Assembly: GCF_002723935.1 (NCBI RefSeq)
Contig: NZ_BEWM01000001.1
Location: 620,001-684,000 of the forward strand
Reading direction: 5' to 3'
DNA: 64,000 bases
From: Gluconobacter cerinus
GTDB taxonomy: Bacteria; Pseudomonadota; Alphaproteobacteria; Acetobacterales; Acetobacteraceae
A program made the position numbers and the translations under genes. Each line of letters opens with the position of its first letter. Within the stretch, counting starts at the first letter, position 1. Positions 54,908 to 64,000 of the stretch are shown in pieces. The notes under the pieces were generated by a model. That model was not told where the DNA came from and ran no database searches. It worked only from the letters and a program-made list of their open reading frames with translations.

Positions 54908-55905
54908 TCGATCCTACAAATGTTCTTCCCTACCGCGTAACTGACCGCAACCTGGCGCTGGAGCTTGTCCGCGTCACGGAAGCGGCCGCTATTGCCTCTG
55001 ACCGCTGGACAGGCCGCGGCCTGAAGAACGACGCCGATGGTGCGGCTGTTCAGGCCATGCGCGCCGCCTTTGATACGGTCGCCATTGATGGCGTCGTCAC
55101 CATTGGCGAAGGCGAGATGGACGAAGCACCGATGCTTTACATCGGTGAGAAGGTTGGCTCCGGCGGCCCAGCCATGGACATCGCGGTCGATCCGCTTGAG
55201 GGCACGAACCTGTGCGCCAAGAGCCTGCCGAATGCCATTACGGTGGTCGCCCTCGCCGAGCGCGGCAAGTTCCTGCACGCCCCGGACATCTACATGGAAA
55301 AGATTGTCGTCGGCCCAGACCTGCCGGACGATGTCGTCAATCTGGACTCTTCCATCGAAGAAAACCTGCGCAACCTTGCGAAGGCCAAGAACCGCGACGT
55401 GTCCGACCTCGTGCTCTGTACGCTGGACCGTGAACGCCACGAAGAACTGATTGCCCGTGCCCGTCAGGCTGGTGCCCGCGTTCAGCTTCTCAGCGATGGT
55501 GACGTTGCTGCGGCGATCGCAACCTGCATCGATGGCGGCGGCGTAGATCTTTATGCAGGTTCCGGCGGTGCTCCCGAGGGTGTTCTGGCAGCAGCTGCAA
55601 TCCGATGCATGAATGGTCAGATGCAGGGCCGCCTTCTGTTTGAAGACGATGCACAGCGTGAACGCGCCCGCGAAATGGCTGACGGAAAAGACCCAACCCG
55701 CCTTCTTGGTCTGCACGACATGGCCGCCGGTCACGTTTTGTTTAGCGCTACAGGCGTCACCACCGGCTCTCTGCTGAGGGGTGTGGAACGGATCAGCCCA
55801 ACCCGCGCCAAGACGCATTCGATCGTTATGCGTTCAAAATCTGGCACAGTTCGCTATATTGAGAGCCATCACGACTTCAGCCTGAAGACAAATCGACCAT
55901 CCTGA
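54904..55905 (+). CDS. glpX: Class II fructose-1,6-bisphosphatase GlpX
   Basis: Gluconeogenic phosphatase, 333 residues. The metal-binding blocks GEGEMDEAPMLY and DPLEGTNLCAKSLPNA, and GGGVDLYAGSGGAPEGVL, match GlpX. Start is GTG at 54904, overlapping hom by four bases. Acetic acid bacteria rely on the pentose phosphate route, where this enzyme recycles hexose phosphates. Confidence 0.95.
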   Translation: MIDPTNVLPYRVTDRNLALELVRVTEAAAIASDRWTGRGLKNDADGAAVQAMRAAFDTVAIDGVVTIGEGEMDEAPMLYIGEKVGSGGPAMDIAVDPLEGTNLCAKSLPNAITVVALAERGKFLHAPDIYMEKIVVGPDLPDDVVNLDSSIEENLRNLAKAKNRDVSDLVLCTLDRERHEELIARARQAGARVQLLSDGDVAAAIATCIDGGGVDLYAGSGGAPEGVLAAAAIRCMNGQMQGRLLFEDDAQRERAREMADGKDPTRLLGLHDMAAGHVLFSATGVTTGSLLRGVERISPTRAKTHSIVMRSKSGTVRYIESHHDFSLKTNRPS

Positions 55906-55915
55906 ATGGAGTAGC

Positions 55916-57715
55916 ATGTTAGAAGACGATACGGGCCTGGTACTCGGCGTATCCCGCAGCGCAGGCAACCGTCGGTGGATCTGGCGCGATCCACGTCTGG
56001 CAGAGGCGGATAACCGACTTGCCCTTGGAATGGCTCAAAGAGCAGCCATTCCGGAACTTCTGGCCCGTATCCTGACTGCCCGTGGTGTCACAGCCACGGA
56101 AGCAGCCTCCTTTCTGGACCCACGTCTGCGGGATCTCATGCCCGACCCTTCCTGCCTGCAGGATATGGACAAAGCTGCGGACAGACTTGCTCAAGCCGTC
56201 CGCAAGCATGAACATATCGGCCTCTTTGGCGACTACGATGTGGATGGAGCCTGCGGCACAGCGCTCATCTGTGACACCCTCCGGGAACTTGGCTGTACCG
56301 TCAGCACACACATCCCAGACCGCATGACCGAGGGCTACGGCCCCAACACACCAGCACTCAAAAAACTGATTTCCGAAGGCGCAACCCTGCTCGTCTGCAT
56401 CGATTGCGGCACTGCTGCGATCGACATTCTGAACGGCTTTCACGGCCAAACGGACGTCATTGTCCTTGATCATCACAAGCCGGATGGCTCGATCCTGCCC
56501 AATGGCATTGTCGTTAACCCGAACCGCCTCGACTGCACCTCTGGTCTTGGCGCAATCTGCGCAACGGCCGTCGCTTTCCTGACCATGGTCGCCACCATAC
56601 GTCTTCTTCGGCGAGACGGCTGGTTTACGGATGGACGCGTTGCCCCTGACCTTCTTAAGCGTCTGGATCTCGCGGCTCTTGCCACGATCTGTGACGTCAT
56701 GCCTCTCACCGGGCTGAACCGTGCACTTGTCATGCAGGGTTTGCGCGTCATGGCGCGGGGAGAGCGCTTGGGACTAGCCACACTGTCTTCTGTGGCAGGC
56801 GTGAAGGAAGAAGCCAGTGCGATGGCTTGTGGCTTCGCTCTGGGTCCACGCATTAACGCGGGAGGCCGTATTGCCAAGGCCAATCTTGGTTTGCGACTTC
56901 TGCTCTCCGAAGACGTCGTGGAAGCTCGCGCTCTTGCGGATGAGCTGGATAACGTGAACCGGCAACGTCAGAGCGTCGAAGCCGGCATTCTTGCTCAGGC
57001 GATGGAGCAGGCTGAACAGCAGATTGAAGCCAATCATGCGGTGATCTTTCTGCATGGTGAAACCTGGCACCCAGGTGTTGTGGGCATTGTTGCGGGGCGA
57101 CTGAAAGAACGTTTCAATCGTCCGGCTTTGGTGGGCGCTCTCGCGGACGGAATTATCAAAGGATCTGCCCGCTCTGTTCCTGGACTGGATATCGGTGCTG
57201 CAATCATCGCTGCCAGACAGTCCGGGCTTCTTCTGACGGGTGGTGGTCATGCCATGGCTGCCGGCTTCTCGCTGGAAGCCGGTAATGCTGCCACATTCCA
57301 TGAACTACTGGACAACACGCTTTCCGAAGCCCGCGCTCTTCCGGTTCAGGACGCATTACGGATCGATGGCCTCACCACACTCAGAGGAGCCTCGCTTGAA
57401 GTCGCTGCTCAGCTTGCGCGGTTGGCTCCTTTCGGACCCGGCAATGAAGAGCCCGTTCTGGCAATCAGCAATGTGCGATGCGTCAAGACTGATCGCATTG
57501 GCAAGGACGGAAACACCCTGCGCGTGATGTTCCAGGGGGAAGACGGCGGGACACGCCTTAAGGCACTTGTCTTCCGTGCGGGAGACAAACCATTTGTCCC
57601 GTTGCTGGAAGATCGGACGATGCCGCTGTTGCATCTGGCAGGGCATTTGAGGGTGGAAACCTGGCAGGAACGACAAAATCTAACTTTTTTCATTTCTGAC
57701 GTTTCAAGTGCTTGA
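55916..57715 (+). CDS. recJ: Single-stranded-DNA exonuclease RecJ
   Basis: 5'-3' exonuclease of the DHH superfamily used in recombination and repair. The 599-residue protein has GLFGDYDVDGACGTA, the second Asp block LVCIDCGTAA, the DHH motif IVLDHHKPDG, and the C-terminal DHHA1 GGGHAMAAGFSLE. GGAG lies just before the ATG. It follows glpX by 10 bases and ends the aminotransferase-hom-glpX-recJ run; tRNA-Glu begins about 40 bases later. Confidence 0.96.
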   Translation: MLEDDTGLVLGVSRSAGNRRWIWRDPRLAEADNRLALGMAQRAAIPELLARILTARGVTATEAASFLDPRLRDLMPDPSCLQDMDKAADRLAQAVRKHEHIGLFGDYDVDGACGTALICDTLRELGCTVSTHIPDRMTEGYGPNTPALKKLISEGATLLVCIDCGTAAIDILNGFHGQTDVIVLDHHKPDGSILPNGIVVNPNRLDCTSGLGAICATAVAFLTMVATIRLLRRDGWFTDGRVAPDLLKRLDLAALATICDVMPLTGLNRALVMQGLRVMARGERLGLATLSSVAGVKEEASAMACGFALGPRINAGGRIAKANLGLRLLLSEDVVEARALADELDNVNRQRQSVEAGILAQAMEQAEQQIEANHAVIFLHGETWHPGVVGIVAGRLKERFNRPALVGALADGIIKGSARSVPGLDIGAAIIAARQSGLLLTGGGHAMAAGFSLEAGNAATFHELLDNTLSEARALPVQDALRIDGLTTLRGASLEVAAQLARLAPFGPGNEEPVLAISNVRCVKTDRIGKDGNTLRVMFQGEDGGTRLKALVFRAGDKPFVPLLEDRTMPLLHLAGHLRVETWQERQNLTFFISDVSSA

Positions 57716-57756
57716 CGGCACAAATGAACCCCCTTATACACCCGCTCACGCCTCCA

Positions 57757-57832
57757 GTCCCGTTCGTCTAGAGGCCTAGGACACTGCCCTTTCACGGCGG
57801 CAACACGGGTTCGAATCCCGTACGGGACACCA
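57757..57832 (+). tRNA. tRNA-Glu (TTC anticodon)
   Basis: A 76-base cloverleaf with encoded CCA. Acceptor GTCCCGT / ACGGGAC, anticodon loop CCTTTCAC with TTC, T arm CGGGTTCGAATCCCG. Confidence 0.97.
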
Positions 57833-57849
57833 AGCTTTTCAAAAGCTTA
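57833..57849 (+). repeat. AAGCTTTT-C-AAAAGCTT inverted repeat after tRNA-Glu
   Basis: A perfect 8-bp palindrome directly after the CCA end. It has no U tract, so it may be a processing or weak termination hairpin. The rest of the gap to 58098 shows nothing recognisable. Confidence 0.4.
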
Positions 57850-58098
57850 CAGGCACATTTCTCAAAATGAAATGACGCAGATATCCAGCTTTGATCGTAC
57901 TCTGTACGGTCTCAGAGCTGGAATTTTCTGTTTGTGCCCAGCGTTTTGAATGAAGCTGAATGTTCAGACATTCCAATCTTATACATCCCCCAAATTTTGC
58001 TCCGGCTCTGGATTTTCCATGAGTCTGAAACCTTTTTTAACTCTTGAGATCACGATTCCGTGTCATAGATCAGACATCTTTTGACATGGAGAACGTAG

Positions 58099-60063
58099 TT
58101 GTCCCGTTTCCCTCTGCGCATGGCCTGCAGCACTGTTTTTTCTATCCGCGGGCTCCTGATGATGAGCACAGCGTTCGGTCTGCTCGCAGTACATTCACAG
58201 GCACACGCAGATGACGATGTGATGTCTCGCATGCAAAAGGAAATGCACCGCCTTCAGGAAGCGCAGGCACATGTTCAGCAGGAGCAGGAAGAGATCAATC
58301 GCGATCTTGTCATGCTGCGCTCAGAGATGGCCAAGCATCATCACACGGCTCAGCCCGCAGACAAGACAACGACGAACACGACAATGGTCGCTCGCGGCAC
58401 GCCTTCGAGGTCTGCCATTCATGGAGTTGCACCTCACGCGCCACAACTCCATTCGTCCCAGCACCCAACAGAACTTGCTTCAGAAGCAACATTCGCATCC
58501 AACGCCAACTCGCCTGAAGGACACGCTTCCCGCGCTCTACCCTCATCAGACTCAAGAGACCGTGTTGCACGAGATCGTCGCGACCACGGGGTGACTGAGT
58601 CTGGCGCCGGATCTGAGCTGGCCGTGGTCGGGAAACGGACAGAAGATGTCATGGTGCGCTTCGCTGAAAATGGTGTCGGCCCACATCCGCGTGAAACGAT
58701 CGGCGCTCAGGCCGCTGGTGCCGTTGGCGATCATGGCGTGTTTCACCTTGGCCCTGTCACACTCATGCTGGGTGGCTTTGTGGACATGGCGGCCGTTCTT
58801 GAGAACCGCCATGTCGCGTCTGGCACATTCAATTATTGGCAGGACATGCCGTATCCGAATGAACCGCGGTATCACACCAACAATTTTGAAGGGAGCGCCC
58901 GCTATAGCCGCCTCTCTCTCCTGGCACGCGGCAACATTAATTCCGAAGCGACCATTTCAGGCTTCTTTGAATCCGATTTTGGCGCCGGTGCAGTGACGAC
59001 GGATCCATATGAAAGCAACAGCTATGCGTTCCGGATGCGTCAGGCCTATCTGGCCTATGATGATAACAAAGCTGGCTGGCATTTCCTCGGCGGTCAGGCC
59101 TGGAGCCTTCTGACACCCGGCCGTATTGGTATCGTGGCCCGTCAGGAGAGCCTTCCGGAAACCATTGAAGCCTCCATGCTGGCGGGTCAGACATGGGCTC
59201 GCCAGTGGCAGGTGCGCGTCGTGAAGGATTTCATGGACCACCGCCTCTGGGCAGGTTTTTCCATCGAAAATCCTGCAACCCTGTATGACACCACCGGCTT
59301 CGCGAACACCAACGGCACGGTGTCCCTTCCAAACGGCAACACGGCCACGATTGGCGAAAACGGCGTTGGCCTGACGAATGACACGGCAAACTTCTCAAAC
59401 GAAATCGCGCCAGACCTGATTGGCAAACTGGCTTACGATCCCAGTTGGGGCCATTACGAAGTCGAAGGCATCCTGCATTTCCCGCATGATCGCGTGACCA
59501 TCAATCATACAGGCCACAACAACACCGCCATTGCGGGTGGCGCAGGGGGATCGCTGATCCTGCCAATCATTTCAGGCAAGCTGGAATTCCGCGCAGCCGG
59601 TCTCGCGGGATGGGGCATCAACCGCTACGGCTCCGTATTGCTTCCGGACGCGACACTGAATGCCAAGGGCGACCCGGAGCCCCTCTTCGGTCTTCAGGCA
59701 CAGGCAGGCCTGATTGCACATCCCAACCCGCATATTGATGTGTATGGATATTTTGGCACACAGCGCGTGGGACATGCCTATTTCAACAGTGAAGGGTCGT
59801 CTTACGGCTACGGCAACCCGCTTTACTCAAATGCGGGCTGCCTCCAGGAGCTTTCGTCCCTCACCTGCTCCGCCAATACACGCGGCGTTTCAGAGGCGAC
59901 GATCGGTGCCTGGTGGCGGTTCTTCAAAGGTCGCTTTGGCACTGTTGAAGGCGGCACTCAGCTCGCTTATGCACGGCGGGACATCTGGAAAGGCATTGGC
60001 GGCGATCCGCATACCAGTATGAGCCAGATCTTCTTCGACTTCCGCTATCTGCCCTTCCAGTAA
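58099..60063 (+). CDS. DcaP-like trimeric outer-membrane porin
   Basis: A 654-residue outer-membrane protein. A signal peptide (ending QAHA, about residue 37) is followed by a coiled coil (MQKEMHRLQEAQAHVQQEQEE, quoted region about 42-75), a low-complexity His/Thr linker, and then a long beta-barrel region starting near VFHLGPVTLMLGGFVDMAAV. The strand pattern and the coiled-coil N-terminus match the DcaP family, which admits small carboxylates or peptides. It ends in Phe-Gln, while most porins end in Phe. TTG 58099 is the start, with GGAG seven bases before. Confidence 0.85.
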   Translation: MSRFPLRMACSTVFSIRGLLMMSTAFGLLAVHSQAHADDDVMSRMQKEMHRLQEAQAHVQQEQEEINRDLVMLRSEMAKHHHTAQPADKTTTNTTMVARGTPSRSAIHGVAPHAPQLHSSQHPTELASEATFASNANSPEGHASRALPSSDSRDRVARDRRDHGVTESGAGSELAVVGKRTEDVMVRFAENGVGPHPRETIGAQAAGAVGDHGVFHLGPVTLMLGGFVDMAAVLENRHVASGTFNYWQDMPYPNEPRYHTNNFEGSARYSRLSLLARGNINSEATISGFFESDFGAGAVTTDPYESNSYAFRMRQAYLAYDDNKAGWHFLGGQAWSLLTPGRIGIVARQESLPETIEASMLAGQTWARQWQVRVVKDFMDHRLWAGFSIENPATLYDTTGFANTNGTVSLPNGNTATIGENGVGLTNDTANFSNEIAPDLIGKLAYDPSWGHYEVEGILHFPHDRVTINHTGHNNTAIAGGAGGSLILPIISGKLEFRAAGLAGWGINRYGSVLLPDATLNAKGDPEPLFGLQAQAGLIAHPNPHIDVYGYFGTQRVGHAYFNSEGSSYGYGNPLYSNAGCLQELSSLTCSANTRGVSEATIGAWWRFFKGRFGTVEGGTQLAYARRDIWKGIGGDPHTSMSQIFFDFRYLPFQ

Positions 60064-60077
60064 AAGGCGCCTGCCCA

Positions 60078-60113
60078 AAAAGCCGCATGTTCAACACACG
60101 CGGCTTTTTCCAT
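60078..60113. terminator. Bidirectional terminator between porin and siderophore-interacting protein genes
   Basis: AAAAAGCCGC / GCGGCTTTTT stem around a short loop, with A and T runs on opposite sides. It lies between two convergent genes. Confidence 0.85.
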
Positions 60114-60115
60114 TT

Positions 60116-60856
60116 TCAGCCCTTCGTCCAGTAACCAGACGCCTTGATCCACTGCGGCGAAATTCCACGCTCGTTTTCCAGAACACTCCGGATAGCCCGG
60201 GCAACGGATGCTTCCGCAGCCACCCAGATAAATGTCTGCGGCACGATCTGAATGGTCTTCAGGGCGCGCAGGAACGGCTCGGCCTGATGCGCCTGTTCCG
60301 CTGGACGATAAACCCAGACAGGCGTGTGAGATGCCTGAGTTTCGAATTGTTGTTCTTCTGCCGCGTCCGTCACTGCGGCCAGTGTGGTGACAGGCGTTCC
60401 AGCATCCAGTTCCTCAACACGTCTGCCAATAGCCGGAAGTGCGGTTTCATCCCCGATCAGAAGCCAGTGGCGAATATCACCCGTAATGACGCGCGATCCT
60501 TTGGGACCACCAATGGCCAGATGATCACCGGGCTTGGCACTACGAGCCCAGTCCGCCGCCGGTCCGCCATCATGGTCCACAAAATCCAGCACCAGCGTAC
60601 CGGCAGCGCGGTCAAATACGCGCGGCGTGTAATCCCGACGGGCCATTTCGCCGTCATTCTGCGGGACAAATATCTTGATGTGATCATCCGGTGACAGGCT
60701 GGGAAAATCTCGAAGGCTCTCATCCTGAAGCGTGATGCGGATCATGCGTGGCGTCACACGCCCGACGTCCACAACAGTCAAGTCACGGCGTTTCAGCTCA
60801 TGCATGACACGACGGATTTCCGGGGGAGCAATGGCTGTGGTGTCAGTAACGGTCAT
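60116..60856 (-). CDS. Siderophore-interacting FAD-binding reductase
   Basis: A 246-residue flavoreductase of the siderophore-interacting family, which releases iron by reducing ferric siderophores with NAD(P)H. Key blocks: RDYTPRVF for FAD, WLLIGDETALPAIGRRVEEL, FIWVAAEASVARAIR and the C-terminal SGYWTKG. It neighbours tonB-exbD-exbB on the same strand, consistent with a joint role in iron uptake. Confidence 0.92.
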   Translation of the reverse strand: MTVTDTTAIAPPEIRRVMHELKRRDLTVVDVGRVTPRMIRITLQDESLRDFPSLSPDDHIKIFVPQNDGEMARRDYTPRVFDRAAGTLVLDFVDHDGGPAADWARSAKPGDHLAIGGPKGSRVITGDIRHWLLIGDETALPAIGRRVEELDAGTPVTTLAAVTDAAEEQQFETQASHTPVWVYRPAEQAHQAEPFLRALKTIQIVPQTFIWVAAEASVARAIRSVLENERGISPQWIKASGYWTKG

Positions 60857-61052
60857 CTTCTCATCCTTGAATTACCCCTGAGTAACGGGTCTGAGGACTG
60901 CATGACGACAGACGCACAGGCCCGGCACAGCGCAGGGGGCTGTTCGGTTCTGTGCGTTGATTGACGTTAACGCTTACGGAAACTGGAGACGTCCAGCCTC
61001 GATGTCATCTCCAGCCACGATCTGACTGGAGCATTCCTTCAGCTTTTCCCCT

Positions 61053-61889
61053 TTACTGGTCCTCGACGGAAAATTCGATAGGAACAGTGAGAGAAACTGT
61101 CGCCCCTGCAATCTCCTCCGGCGGCGGCGGGAACGGTTCTGCACGCCGGACAACCGCCAGGGTTTCTTCATCCAGCAGTGCAAAACCACCACTTTTCCGG
61201 ATTTTTGCAGACAAAACATGCCCACGCCGATCCATGACAAAGAACAGAATGGGCGTGCCTTCCTGATGCTGCGCCAGAGCTTCTGCCGGATAACGCTTGA
61301 AGCGTTCGAGACGCGCCAGAATATCGCCCTGCCAGGTCACGGGCGCGTTGCTGGAGTGACTCGCGTGAGAGGCAGACGCCGCGCTGCTGCTCTGGGAAGG
61401 CGTACTATCGGCAGCAGGCGGAGCGGTCATCTTATCAGCAACAGGAGCCTGCATCGGGACCGGTTTCACCGGCTGAGGCAGGCTCTTTGCTGTTTTCTTG
61501 TGAACCTTGACCTTCTCCACCTTTGGAACAGGCACGGGCGGATGCGGTGCCGGAGACGGCGGGGCATCCACCTGCTGAGGCGTATCCGGCTGCGGTTCCG
61601 GCGGCGTGACCATCTGCTGCGGCCCGGGATCAACCTCCTGCGGGGGAGCCGGTGCAGGTGTCGGCATGGGGGACATGTCAATCGCGATGGCAGGCGGGGG
61701 AGCTGCACTTGGTGCCGCAACCTGTGGCGGCGCATGCGTCACGGCCCACCAGAGTGCCACACCTGTCAGAACAGTCATGGCGGCACCAGACAGGCCCCAG
61801 ACACGGACACTCCGCTGGTCTTCGGTCTGCTGATACGACTGATACCAGTCCCGGAAGGTCGTGGGGAGAGACGCGGGTGAAGAACTCAC
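61053..61889 (-). CDS. tonB: Energy transducer TonB
   Basis: Couples the inner-membrane proton motive force to outer-membrane receptors. The 278-residue protein has an N-terminal membrane helix (about 30-50), a long Pro/Lys-rich spacer, and a C-terminal TonB domain (LARLERFKRYPAEALAQHQEG, FFVMDRRGHVLSAKI, then ETLAVVRRAEPFPPPP). It overlaps exbD by four bases and is the last gene of exbB-exbD-tonB. Confidence 0.94.
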   Translation of the reverse strand: MSSSPASLPTTFRDWYQSYQQTEDQRSVRVWGLSGAAMTVLTGVALWWAVTHAPPQVAAPSAAPPPAIAIDMSPMPTPAPAPPQEVDPGPQQMVTPPEPQPDTPQQVDAPPSPAPHPPVPVPKVEKVKVHKKTAKSLPQPVKPVPMQAPVADKMTAPPAADSTPSQSSSAASASHASHSSNAPVTWQGDILARLERFKRYPAEALAQHQEGTPILFFVMDRRGHVLSAKIRKSGGFALLDEETLAVVRRAEPFPPPPEEIAGATVSLTVPIEFSVEDQ

Positions 61890-62320
61890 GGCCCTTCCCC
61901 AGCCTCCTGCCCCTGAAGCGTGACAAGCGCGACCTTAAGGAAACCAGCCTTCCGAAGCTGCCCCATCACATCCATCAGCGTTCCATAATCGACGGTTTTG
62001 TCCGCCCGCAGAAAAATGCGCTCTTCCTTGTTTCCCTTACTGGCTTTGCCGAGTGCATCAACGAGCTGATCCGAACTGACGGCATCTTCGCCCAGAGCCA
62101 GCGTATGGTCAGCCTTGACGGTCAGGAACACCGGTTCATCTGGGCGGGGAGCAGGCGTTTCAGTAGAAGATGGCAAATCAACCGGGATGTTGACCGTCGT
62201 CAGAGGTGCAGCAACCATGAAGATCACGAGCAGAACGAGCATGACGTCGATAAACGGCGTCACGTTGATTTCGTGAGCTTCCAGCACCGCCTCATCGGCA
62301 TGACGAATATGAATAGCCAT
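61886..62320 (-). CDS. exbD: Biopolymer transport protein ExbD
   Basis: Motor subunit of the TonB system. The 144-residue protein has the typical short N-terminus (AHEINVTPFIDVMLVLLVIFMV), with the membrane Asp of the proton path in VTPFIDVMLV, and a periplasmic domain. It lies eight bases after exbB and overlaps tonB. Confidence 0.95.
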   Translation of the reverse strand: MAIHIRHADEAVLEAHEINVTPFIDVMLVLLVIFMVAAPLTTVNIPVDLPSSTETPAPRPDEPVFLTVKADHTLALGEDAVSSDQLVDALGKASKGNKEERIFLRADKTVDYGTLMDVMGQLRKAGFLKVALVTLQGQEAGEGP

Positions 62321-62328
62321 GCCTGCGA

Positions 62329-63042
62329 TTACTCCGCGGCAGCCATGAAGCGGACGACATTGCCGCTTGCTGCAAGCGCCGTGCGGGCCAGATCACGGGA
62401 GACCAGACGCATCACAAGTGACGTCAGATCCGCGACGCAGGCGCGACAAGCCGCGGTCTGGCGGGCCAGATGGTTGTAAATCACAACGGCAGGGATAGCC
62501 GCGACCAGACCAAGCGCCGTGGCCAGCAGGGCCTCTGCGATACCAGGAGCAACAACGGCAAGGCTGGTCGCATGAGCAGCGGCAATGCCCGTGAAGGAGG
62601 ACATGATGCCCCATACCGTTCCGAACAAGCCAATGAAGGGAGATGTCGCGCCAATCGTGGCGAGCACGCCGGTCCCTCTCATCAGGCGACGGCCTTCAGC
62701 AGCTTCCAGACGCTCAAGATGCAGGACAATCCGCTCCTTGATGCCGTCACGATCGGCAGGAATATCTTCCGAGCGGCGGCGCTCCGCTTCTGCGGCCAGC
62801 ACCATGGCATGAGCGATACCCGCACCATCGCGCGTCCATTCTTCTCCCAGATGCAGTGTGTCTGCGTCTTCCAGCGCCGTTTCTGATTTTTTGAGCTGCG
62901 CCCGCAAGCGAACCAGCTCAACAGTTTTGGCAATGAAGATCGTCCATGTGACGACGGATGCCGCCGCCAGAAGCGTCATGACGCAGCGGACAACCGGCCC
63001 GGCGCCAAGAAACATCTGCCAGGGGGAGAAGGTAAGAGACAT
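62329..63042 (-). CDS. exbB: Biopolymer transport protein ExbB
   Basis: Membrane proton-channel subunit of the TonB system, about 237 residues with three helices. The conserved GVLATIGATSPFIGLFGTVWGIMSSF block and PGIAEALLATALGLVAAIPAVVIYN match ExbB. I chose ATG 63042 (MSLTFSPW); the frame is open to 63096. First gene of exbB-exbD-tonB, with a Fur-like box upstream. Confidence 0.94.
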   Translation of the reverse strand: MSLTFSPWQMFLGAGPVVRCVMTLLAAASVVTWTIFIAKTVELVRLRAQLKKSETALEDADTLHLGEEWTRDGAGIAHAMVLAAEAERRRSEDIPADRDGIKERIVLHLERLEAAEGRRLMRGTGVLATIGATSPFIGLFGTVWGIMSSFTGIAAAHATSLAVVAPGIAEALLATALGLVAAIPAVVIYNHLARQTAACRACVADLTSLVMRLVSRDLARTALAASGNVVRFMAAAE

Positions 63043-63188
63043 TACTGTGCCTGTCGGGGCGACACGCTGCGCCCTCCTGTCTCGGGGTTGAAACACGATG
63101 TCCTTGCAACAAACCGACAGTCGCCGCGCACAATCCGGGCAACACGTGCCACATGGATTGCACTAGTCTGCAAAGAGCTTTAAAGAAC

Positions 63189-63207
63189 GATAATGAGAGT
63201 CATTCTT
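63189..63207. promoter_or_regulatory. Fur-box-like site between exbB and the PiuC gene
   Basis: The 19 bases match 15 of 19 positions of the classical Fur consensus by my count. The site lies between the divergent exbB-exbD-tonB operon and the PiuC-type gene, where it could repress both when iron is plentiful. Confidence 0.6.
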
Positions 63208-63274
63208 AATTACAAGCAAGATTCTCAGCCGCTTTGAAAAAAGCCCCAAGACCCGTCTTAGGAAGTCCACACCC

Positions 63275-63958
63275 ATGCTGATCCACATTCCGAATGTCCT
63301 GTCTCCTGAAGAGGTACGCTATTGCCGCGACCAACTTGAGGCGGCGCAGTGGACAGATGGGCGTGTTACAGCGGGGGAGCAGTCTGCAAAGGCAAAGTTA
63401 AACCTTCAGATTCCGCAGGATTCAGATGTGTGCCGTGAGCTTGGAGAAATTATTCTGAGAGCTTTAGGGCGCAACCCAACTTTTAATAGCGCGGCCCTGC
63501 CCCTGCGGGTTTATCCACCACTTTTCAACCGATACGATACCGGAATGCATTTCAACGCACATGTTGATAATGCCATCCGCCCTATTCCAGGCGCTGGTTT
63601 CCGCATCCGGACGGACGTTTCCTCCACACTATTTCTGTCTTCCCCAGAAGATTACGACGGTGGAGAACTCGTCATTCAGGACACGTACGGCAATCAGAAC
63701 GTCAAACTCCCCGCGGGCGACATGGTGGTCTATCCGTCTACCAGCCTGCACAGCGTTAACCGCATTACGCGCGGTAGCCGTTGGGCATCGTTCTTCTGGT
63801 CACAATCCATGATCCGCGACGATACAAAACGCGCTCTTATGTACGATTTTGACCGCTCCATCATCGAGACCCGTAAGGCGCTTCCCGATGATCACCCAGC
63901 AGTTCTGGGTCTGACCTCCACCTACCACAACCTTCTGCGGCAATGGGCTGAGCTTTAA
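63275..63958 (+). CDS. PiuC-type Fe(II)/2-oxoglutarate dioxygenase (PKHD hydroxylase)
   Basis: A 227-residue iron and 2-oxoglutarate-dependent dioxygenase. The facial-triad candidates are the His and Asp in [10 protein letters not shown] and the His in [10 protein letters not shown], with Arg in [11 protein letters not shown] for the co-substrate. This family (YbiX/PiuC) is usually linked to siderophore receptors and iron stress, which fits the neighbouring tonB genes and Fur-like site. The native substrate is unknown. Confidence 0.93.
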   Translation: MLIHIPNVLSPEEVRYCRDQLEAAQWTDGRVTAGEQSAKAKLNLQIPQDSDVCRELGEIILRALGRNPTFNSAALPLRVYPPLFNRYDTGMHFNAHVDNAIRPIPGAGFRIRTDVSSTLFLSSPEDYDGGELVIQDTYGNQNVKLPAGDMVVYPSTSLHSVNRITRGSRWASFFWSQSMIRDDTKRALMYDFDRSIIETRKALPDDHPAVLGLTSTYHNLLRQWAEL

Positions 63959-63959
63959 G

Positions 63960-63995
63960 CTGGATTGCCCCGTTTCCTGAACGGGGCAATCCAGC
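63960..63995 (+). terminator. Hairpin after the PiuC gene
   Basis: A perfect 15-bp inverted repeat (CTGGATTGCCCCGTT / AACGGGGCAATCCAG) with a five-base loop, starting two bases past the stop. Any T run lies past the window edge, so this is a probable terminator. Confidence 0.65.
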
Positions 63996-64000
63996 GTTTA

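Overview
The window is a typical chromosomal segment of an acetic acid bacterium (Acetobacteraceae, most likely Gluconobacter or a close relative). This is inferred from the alphaproteobacterial gene orders (rimP-nusA-ylxR-infB; mcp-STAS-cheY-cheA-cheW-cheR-cheB-cheY), a polyol-type MFS transporter, Hint-domain and DcaP-type surface proteins, and moderately GC-rich DNA. No rRNA, insertion sequence, prophage or CRISPR array was seen. Two tRNA genes are present: Asp-GTC and Glu-TTC.

Layout. 1-4.0 kb: the rimP-nusA-ylxR-infB translation/antitermination operon on the minus strand, with infB cut by the window edge. 4.2-7.0 kb: a tight three-gene plus-strand cassette of a membrane-anchored ClpB-type AAA+ ATPase between two membrane-tethered proteins I cannot name. 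7.1-9.5 kb: an amino-acid ABC transporter whose binding protein and permease are fused. 9.6-10.9 kb: ccmAB. 11.2-13.2 kb: a Hint-domain surface protein. 13.3-16.6 kb: a tricorn-type protease. 16.7-19.7 kb: cytochrome b561, a DedA-like protein and a polyol-type MFS transporter. 19.8-25.9 kb: a lytic transglycosylase, a divergent uracil-DNA-glycosylase-like protein, a TPR protein, ispE and a small unknown gene.

25.9-33.0 kb: a complete chemotaxis operon on the minus strand. Its centre (cheA, cheW, cheR) is very AT-rich. cheR is split by a one-base frame break at a run of seven A, in the exact register of an A_AAA_AAA slippery site followed by UAA. 33.2-36.5 kb: a tandem retropepsin-like lipoprotein, tRNA-Asp, a small Ser/Thr-rich gene and a polysaccharide-type ABC exporter. 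36.6-40.8 kb: queE-queC-queD facing folP-folBK-folE, so FolE can feed both folate and queuosine synthesis. 41-43.4 kb: a DsbA-like protein and a gamma-glutamyltransferase-like lipoprotein. 43.4-48.0 kb: flagellar export and basal-body genes (fliO, fliP; flgB-flgC-fliE-fliQ-fliR-flhB), which with the che operon indicate a motile cell. 48-49.2 kb: recA behind an unexplained structured leader. 49.5-52.3 kb: a ferritin-like protein, a ClpP paralogue and a proline-rich lipoprotein. 52.4-57.7 kb: an aminotransferase-hom-glpX-recJ operon. 58.1-60.1 kb: a DcaP-like porin. 60.1-64.0 kb: iron uptake genes (siderophore-interacting protein, exbB-exbD-tonB, a PiuC-type dioxygenase) around a Fur-box-like site.

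The strongest leads are the cheR frame break inside the AT-rich che island, the AAA+ membrane cassette at 4.2-7.0 kb, the structured RNA in front of recA, and a terminator-like hairpin abutting the TTG start of rimP. All calls come from reading the sequence; no search or folding program was run.
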